Shown here piece after piece: positions 5,612 to 9,742 of a stretch of DNA of 9,742 nt. Below the pieces are notes generated by a model, which saw nothing but the letters and a program-made list of their open reading frames with translations, was not told the origin of the DNA and ran no database searches. The position numbers were made by a program, and so were the translations under genes. Origin of the DNA: Pseudomonadota bacterium. GTDB lineage: Bacteria > Pseudomonadota > Gammaproteobacteria > Xanthomonadales > Rhodanobacteraceae. The first letter of the stretch is position 1. Each line of letters begins with the position of its first letter. The stretch covers positions 1 to 9,742 of the forward strand of contig JAEYZH010000064.1 in the NCBI GenBank assembly GCA_023430685.1, written 5' to 3'.

Positions 5612-5697
5612 GCCGGGAATCGGGAATGGGGAATGGTCGGAGCAGGAGCTGTAGCCCGCTGTCGACGATTCCCTATTCCCTATTCCCCATTCCCGGC
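5612..5697. repeat. Heptad-armed inverted repeat B (prs/rplY gap)
   Basis: Arms at 5612-5636 and 5673-5697 pair at about 22 of 25 positions around a 36-base loop. The left arm is GCCG followed by 7-base units of the type GGAATSG. The same 12-base core as in element A, TCGGAGCAGGAG, follows the arm at 5637-5648 on the plus strand, so B lies in the opposite orientation to A. The inverted pairing extends by TTGA/TCAA with a 1-base bulge. The right arm touches the prs stop codon (5698-5700). It probably forms a stable hairpin at the 3' end of prs mRNA. Confidence 0.8.
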
Positions 5698-6654
5698 TCA
5701 ATCCACATACAACGAACTCACCGACTCGCCATACGCGATGCGCCGGACCGTCTCCGCCAGCAGTTCGGCGACCGAGAGCTGGCGGATCTTGCCGCAGGAC
5801 CTCGCCGAGGCGGTCAACGGGATCGTGTCCGTGACCACCAGTTCGTCGAGCGCGGAGCCATCGATGTTGCTGATCGCAGGTCCCGACAGCACCGCATGCG
5901 TGCAGTAGGCGACGACCCTGCGCGCGCCGTTCTTCTTCAGCGCGCTGGCGGCTGCACACAAGGTGCCCGCGGTGTCGACGATGTCGTCGACGAGCACGCA
6001 GACCTTGTCCTTGACCTCGCCGATGATGTTCATCACGGTCGCCTCGTTCGCACGCGGGCGGCGCTTGTCGATGATCGCGAGGTCGGCATCGTCGAGCCGC
6101 TTCGCGATCGCGCGCGCGCGCACCACGCCGCCGACGTCGGGCGATACCACGATGATGTCTTCCTTCGCGTGGTGGCGCCAGATGTCGGCCAGCAGCACCG
6201 GCGAGGCATATACGTTGTCGAGCGGGATGTCGAAGAAACCCTGGATCTGGTCCGCGTGCAGGTCGACCGTCAGCACGCGGTCGGTGCCGACCACGCCGAT
6301 CATCTGCGCCGCGACCTTGGCCGTGATCGGAACCCGCGCCGAACGCGGACGCCGGTCCTGTCGCGCGTAGCCCAGGTACGGGATCACCGCAGTCACGCTC
6401 GCGGCCGAGGCGCGCTTGAGCGCGTCCACCAGCGCGAGCAGCTCCATGAAGTTGTCCGCGGTCGGCGCGCAGGTGGGCTGCACCACGAACACTTCCTGGC
6501 GACGCACGTTTTCCTCGATCTCGATCTGCACCTCGCCGTCGCTGAAGCGCCCGACCAGCGCCTTGCCGAGCGGCACCGACAGTTCGCTGCAGATCGCCGC
6601 GGCGAGATCGCGGTTCGCATTGCCGCAGAAGACGAGGAGGCCCGAAGTATCCAT
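5698..6654 (-). CDS. prs: Ribose-phosphate pyrophosphokinase (PRPP synthetase)
   Basis: This 318-residue cytoplasmic enzyme makes PRPP from ribose 5-phosphate and ATP, feeding purine, pyrimidine, histidine, tryptophan and NAD synthesis. Motifs match class I bacterial Prs (E. coli 315 residues): FSDGEVQIEIEENVR near 37-51, RQDRRPRSARVPITAK at 98-113, DLHADQIQGFFD with H133 at 131-142, IDKRRPRAN with K197 at 195-203, and the ribose-5-phosphate/PRPP loop DDIVDTAGT at 223-231. The ATG at 6654 is set by AGGGA (6662-6666) at a 7-base spacing; the open frame continues far upstream through tRNA-Gln and cannot be coding there. It follows tRNA-Gln by 92 bases with no evident promoter, so it is probably transcribed from upstream. 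Confidence 0.97.
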   Translation of the reverse strand: MDTSGLLVFCGNANRDLAAAICSELSVPLGKALVGRFSDGEVQIEIEENVRRQEVFVVQPTCAPTADNFMELLALVDALKRASAASVTAVIPYLGYARQDRRPRSARVPITAKVAAQMIGVVGTDRVLTVDLHADQIQGFFDIPLDNVYASPVLLADIWRHHAKEDIIVVSPDVGGVVRARAIAKRLDDADLAIIDKRRPRANEATVMNIIGEVKDKVCVLVDDIVDTAGTLCAAASALKKNGARRVVAYCTHAVLSGPAISNIDGSALDELVVTDTIPLTASARSCGKIRQLSVAELLAETVRRIAYGESVSSLYVD

Positions 6655-6746
6655 GTTGGTATCCCTAGAACCCGCCGGTGGACCGCAAACGGACGTCGAT
6701 GTGGGCGCGCCAGCCTGGCCTCCGCGCCATTGCGGGCCGCGGCGAA

Positions 6747-6821
6747 TGGCTGGGGCGGCAGGATTCGAACCTGCGAATGCCGGGATCAAAACCCGGTGCC
6801 TTACCGCTTGGCGACGCCCCA
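6747..6821 (-). tRNA. tRNA-Gln, anticodon TTG
   Basis: Read on the minus strand this is a complete 75-base tRNA with encoded CCA (6747-6749). The acceptor TGGGGCG pairs with CGCCCCA, the anticodon stem CCGGG/CCCGG encloses TTTTGAT (anticodon TTG, reading CAA), and the T arm is GCAGG/CCTGC. It begins only 9 bases after the ispE stop codon with no promoter-like boxes before it, so it must be cut out of an mRNA. The position between ispE and prs is conserved in Pseudomonas. Confidence 0.97.
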
Positions 6822-6830
6822 GCGCAACCT

Positions 6831-7709
6831 TCAGCCCCGCGCCGCGCGCCATGCCTGCACGCGCGCGAGCAGCGGTGAGCGCGCGACGCCGCGGACGACG
6901 AAACCACGCCACTCCGCAGGACACGCGCGCACGATGGCCAGACCTGCTTCGTGCGAACCGACCGGCGCAAGGATACAGCCGCCCGATCCACTGAGCCGGG
7001 CTTGTGCGCGCTCGCCGAGCCAGTCCAGCGCCTTCGCGACGGCCGGGTGGCGCGCGCGCACGACGGGCTCGAACACGTTCGAGGTCGCCGCACCCGAAAC
7101 AAAGAGCGGAATTGTCAGCGGGCGGCAGTCGCGTGTCAAATCGGGAGAGCGGAATACCTCGGCCGTCGGCACCCGTGCGCCCGGATCGATCACGACGTAC
7201 CAGCGCTCCGGAAGCCCGAGCGGCGTCAGCATCTCGCCGATCCCCTCGGCCCAGGCGCTGCAGCCACGCACGAACACGGGCACGTCCGCGCCGAGCCCGA
7301 GCCCGAGCGCCGCGAGCGCATCGACGTCCAGTCCCGTGCCCCAGAGCTCGTTGAGCGCGACGAGGGTGGTCGCCGCATCGGAACTTCCGCCGCCGAGCCC
7401 GCCGCCGAGCGGAATGTGCTTCTCGACCGAAATGTCCACGCCCATGCGCGTGCCACTCGCCTCGCGCAACGCACGCGCAGCGCGCACCGCGAGGTCGTCG
7501 GCCTCGGCGACGTCGGCCAGCGGCTGCCGTCGGCTGATGACGCCGTCTTCGCGCGGCCGCAGACGCACCCGATCGCCCCAGTCGAGCAGCTGGAACACCG
7601 TCTGCAGCAGGTGATAGCCGTCCGCGCGGCGGCCCGTCACATGCAGGAAGAGATTCAGTTTCGCGGGTGCCGGCCAGTCGCTCCAGGCCTGCGCCGGGCT
7701 GCCGTTCAT
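6831..7709 (-). CDS. ispE: 4-diphosphocytidyl-2-C-methyl-D-erythritol kinase
   Basis: This 292-residue GHMP-family kinase phosphorylates the 2-hydroxyl of CDP-methylerythritol with ATP, a middle step of the MEP isoprenoid pathway. Residues PAPAKLNLFLHVTGRRADGYH (13-33) hold the conserved Lys17 and the substrate-binding start; the glycine-rich ATP loop PLGGGLGGGSSDAA is at 100-113; the catalytic Asp142 is in GADVPVF; the third GHMP motif is LSGSGGC near the C terminus. E. coli IspE has 283 residues. The ATG at 7709 shares an ATGA with the lolB stop, implying translational coupling, and fits the family N terminus; the open frame upstream overlaps lolB and is ignored. Confidence 0.97.
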   Translation of the reverse strand: MNGSPAQAWSDWPAPAKLNLFLHVTGRRADGYHLLQTVFQLLDWGDRVRLRPREDGVISRRQPLADVAEADDLAVRAARALREASGTRMGVDISVEKHIPLGGGLGGGSSDAATTLVALNELWGTGLDVDALAALGLGLGADVPVFVRGCSAWAEGIGEMLTPLGLPERWYVVIDPGARVPTAEVFRSPDLTRDCRPLTIPLFVSGAATSNVFEPVVRARHPAVAKALDWLGERAQARLSGSGGCILAPVGSHEAGLAIVRACPAEWRGFVVRGVARSPLLARVQAWRAARG

Positions 7710-8308
7710 TCGACCGACCACGCCCTGATCGCGAGCCGCACCTTGCGGCTGCCGCTGCTCGCATACAGTCGCCGCGGCAGCGGCAGCGCACTGTCGTCGT
7801 ACTCGAGGAACTCGACGCGCCAGCCGTCCTGCGTGATCGCCGCGGGCAAGCCGTCGGCGCGGAACTCGACGCGGGCCTCGCCCGGCGCTCGCCTCCCGCG
7901 CACCCAGTCGACCAGCTGCGCGACCGGCACGTCCCAGTCGAGCTCGCGCGCGAGGAGTTCGCGCGCGTCTCGGCCCTCGATCGGCGCCGGCCGCAGGCCG
8001 CTCAGCACCGCCTGCGAGGGCGTGCCCGAGAGGATCCAGGTCTTGCCGGTGACCGGCGCGTGCACGCTGAAGCGGAACACATCGCCGCGCTGGGTCCATT
8101 CAAGGGTGCCGCTGCCGCCATCGCGGCCATCCGACACGCCGAGTCGGCCCCGCAAGGTCCAGGCCTGCACGCCCGCCAGTGCCTGCTCGCGTGCCTGCAG
8201 ACGCTGCATCGCGGCCGCCTCGTCGACCTGCACGCGGATGCGCGGCCCCGCGCACGCGGCCAGCAGTAACGCGCCGAGCGCCACCAGGCACCTCGCCGGC
8301 ATGGTCAT
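7706..8308 (-). CDS. lolB: Outer-membrane lipoprotein receptor LolB
   Basis: This 200-residue protein is the outer-membrane receptor that takes lipoproteins from the periplasmic carrier LolA and inserts them into the membrane. It is itself a lipoprotein: signal peptide 1-18 with lipobox LAAC and lipidated Cys19. The next residue is Ala, not Asp, consistent with sorting to the outer membrane. The mature part fits LolB: WTLRGRLGV, then GTLEWTQRGDVFRFSV, and LVDWVRGR, a concave beta-sheet fold; E. coli LolB has 207 residues. The ATG at 8308 overlaps the TGA of the TPR gene as ATGA, and it gives a proper signal peptide; a longer start at 8416 would put 36 charged residues before it. It also ends in an ATGA shared with ispE. 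Sequence divergence in this family is high, but context is decisive. Confidence 0.95.
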   Translation of the reverse strand: MTMPARCLVALGALLLAACAGPRIRVQVDEAAAMQRLQAREQALAGVQAWTLRGRLGVSDGRDGGSGTLEWTQRGDVFRFSVHAPVTGKTWILSGTPSQAVLSGLRPAPIEGRDARELLARELDWDVPVAQLVDWVRGRRAPGEARVEFRADGLPAAITQDGWRVEFLEYDDSALPLPRRLYASSGSRKVRLAIRAWSVE

Positions 8309-9742
8309 GTCGACGCGAGCCTTTCGATCGCCTCGAGCAGGGTACGGTTGTCCGGGTCCTTGCGACGCGCTTCGTCCCAGACGCGACGAGCTTCCGCGCG
8401 CTCGCCCTTGACCCACAGGACCTCGCCGAGGTGCGCCGCGATTTCCGCATCCGGCTGCTTCGCGTGCGCGCGTCGCAGTTGCGCGAGGGACGCCTCGAGG
8501 TCGCCCATGCGGTAGCGCACCCAGCCCATGCTGTCGATGATCGCGGCTTCGTCTGGCTTGAGCTCCAGCGCGCGCTGCACCAGCTGCAAGGCTTCACCGA
8601 GTCGCGGGTCGCCGGGCTTGCTGTTGTCGGCGAGCGTGTAGCCGAGCGCGTTCATCGCCTCGGCATCATCCGGGGAGAGCGCGAGCACGCGGCGCAGGTC
8701 GCGCTCGCCAGCGGCCATGTCGCCCTGTTCGACCGCGAACAGTGCGCGCGAATAAAGCAGGCGGGTGTCGTCGGGTTGCGCGGCGAGCGCGCGGTCGTAG
8801 ACGGCGAGCGCCTCGCGCGGCCGCTTCGCGTTCGCGAGCAGGTCGGCTTCCAGCAGCCACGCATTGCGCTGGCGCAGGCGGTCGCCGGCCGACACCTCGG
8901 CGAGGCGCCGCAGTTGCGCGACGGCCTCGTCGGTGCGCCCGAGGTCGCCGAGCACTACGCTCGCCCGCATCTGCGCGTCGAACCAGTGCTCGTCGTCGAT
9001 CGTGATGCCGCGGTACCAGGCAAGTGCCTCTTCGCGCCGGTCGAGCATCTCGGCGACCTGGCCGAGCAAGTACTGTCGCTTGGCGCTGCGTGCGCTCTCG
9101 TCGGCCTGCACCTCGCGGTAGAGCGCGGCGAGCGCCTTGTGGTCTTCGGCGCGCGCGGCGTATGCGGCGCGCGCTGCATAGGTGGTGTCGTCCTGTGCGC
9201 CCGCCGCAAGCACGCGCGCGGCGCCCGCATTGTCGCCCTGTTCGGCCAGCAAGGCGGCGTAGCCGCCGCGCAGTCTCAGGCTGCCGGGCTGGCGCTGCAG
9301 GGACTCCGCGTAGGTCGCGCCGGCGGCGGCCTTGTCGCCGCTGTCGAGCGCGAGCCGCGCACTCCAGGAGTACGCATCGGCGCCGTGGAAGCGCGTTACC
9401 GCGGCGTCCGCCAACTCGCGCGCGAACGACTTGTCGTCGAGCTTGAACGCGAGCTGGCTCGCGGCGACCCAGTTCGACTCCGTCGTCGCGAGGCGTTCGG
9501 GCGTCGCGAGCCGGCGCAGCACGCCCGCGGCGAGCGGCTTGTCCGATGCATTCATCAATGCCTGCGCGACGAGGCGCCAGGCCTGGCTCTCTCCGCTCGC
9601 AACGAGTTCGGAAAGCGCCGCATGCGCCGCATCGGCCCGACCCTCGCCCAGCGCGATCCAGCCGCGTGCCTGCTGCACGCCCGGCGCTGCAGGCGCGAGT
9701 TGCTCCCAGCGCGCGACCGCCTGCGACGCGAGCGGCCAGTCG
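8305..9742 (-). CDS. TPR-repeat protein upstream of lolB, 5' end outside window
   Basis: About 478 residues are visible; the reading frame is open to the window edge, so the true start lies beyond it. A GTG at 9678 is in frame but has no reason to be the start. The protein is built of tetratricopeptide-type helical pairs, clear in the C-terminal half: units ending in the patterns ALAAQPDDTRLLYSRALF, VLALSPDDAEAMNALGYTL and ALELKPDEAAIIDSMGWVRY, each 34 or so residues apart. Such solenoids bind proteins; partners are unknown. An equivalent TPR gene precedes lolB in Pseudomonas (PA4667 region), where it is generally predicted to be exported, which the missing N terminus prevents testing here. 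The TGA overlaps the lolB ATG, suggesting coupled synthesis and perhaps a role at the envelope. Confidence 0.9.
   Translation of the reverse strand, partial: DWPLASQAVARWEQLAPAAPGVQQARGWIALGEGRADAAHAALSELVASGESQAWRLVAQALMNASDKPLAAGVLRRLATPERLATTESNWVAASQLAFKLDDKSFARELADAAVTRFHGADAYSWSARLALDSGDKAAAGATYAESLQRQPGSLRLRGGYAALLAEQGDNAGAARVLAAGAQDDTTYAARAAYAARAEDHKALAALYREVQADESARSAKRQYLLGQVAEMLDRREEALAWYRGITIDDEHWFDAQMRASVVLGDLGRTDEAVAQLRRLAEVSAGDRLRQRNAWLLEADLLANAKRPREALAVYDRALAAQPDDTRLLYSRALFAVEQGDMAAGERDLRRVLALSPDDAEAMNALGYTLADNSKPGDPRLGEALQLVQRALELKPDEAAIIDSMGWVRYRMGDLEASLAQLRRAHAKQPDAEIAAHLGEVLWVKGERAEARRVWDEARRKDPDNRTLLEAIERLAST

Noticed and set aside
5534..5959. N-terminal extension of rplY into prs
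   Set aside because: The family start MATTRT is at 5533 and the extension runs through repeat element B and out of frame into prs.
5626..7614. Long plus-strand open frame antisense to prs, tRNA-Gln and ispE
   Set aside because: It reads through a tRNA gene and opposite two conserved enzymes, and its product is low-complexity.
6655..7791. N-terminal extension of prs across tRNA-Gln and ispE
   Set aside because: The known Prs N terminus begins at 6654 with a good ribosome site; the rest is an open frame by chance.
6951..8411. Long plus-strand open frame antisense to ispE and lolB
   Set aside because: Arg/Ala-rich without domains; the minus-strand genes explain the sequence.
1..9742. Defence, toxin-antitoxin, phage or biosynthetic system
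   Set aside because: Every supported gene is housekeeping or a single exported protein; no such module is present.

Overview
The window is very GC-rich bacterial chromosome. Gene content, gene order and repeat type point to a gammaproteobacterium of the Xanthomonadales (Lysobacterales), perhaps near Lysobacter, Dokdonella or Rhodanobacter. This placement is inferred from protein style, the heptad intergenic repeats and a secreted protein ending in a GFE motif; no search was run.

Right two thirds (about 3022-9742, all minus strand; read right to left for transcription): a housekeeping cluster, TPR-repeat protein (5' end outside the window) - lolB - ispE - tRNA-Gln(TTG) - prs - rplY - pth - ychF. 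The same order is known from Pseudomonas and other Gammaproteobacteria. It joins outer-membrane lipoprotein insertion (LolB), isoprenoid precursor synthesis (IspE), PRPP synthesis (Prs), a tRNA and translation functions (L25/CTC, peptidyl-tRNA hydrolase, YchF). TPR/lolB and lolB/ispE are joined by ATGA stop/start overlaps, and the tRNA lies 9 bases after ispE, so the first half looks like one transcript.

Left third: a secreted DUF1579-type protein (2248-2844, minus) converges with a secreted DUF11-domain protein (1069-2154, plus, the only plus-strand gene). Hairpins without U-tracts lie between them. A hotdog-fold acyl-CoA thioesterase (438-929, minus) follows. A tRNA-Tyr/tRNA-Gly pair (187-272 and 54-127, minus) with its own good sigma70-type promoter (342-370) ends the window; in relatives such a pair often precedes tRNA-Thr and tuf, which are not visible here.

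The least ordinary feature is a pair of related inverted-repeat elements in the operon's intergenic gaps (4124-4235 between pth and ychF; 5612-5697 between prs and rplY). Their arms are built from 7-base repeats and they share an identical 12-base core. One abuts the prs stop codon; the other supplies the last three codons and stop of pth. A separate REP-like stem-loop sits upstream of the DUF1579 gene. I see no phage, CRISPR, toxin-antitoxin, defence or biosynthetic system. No gene-free stretch exceeds 300 bases.
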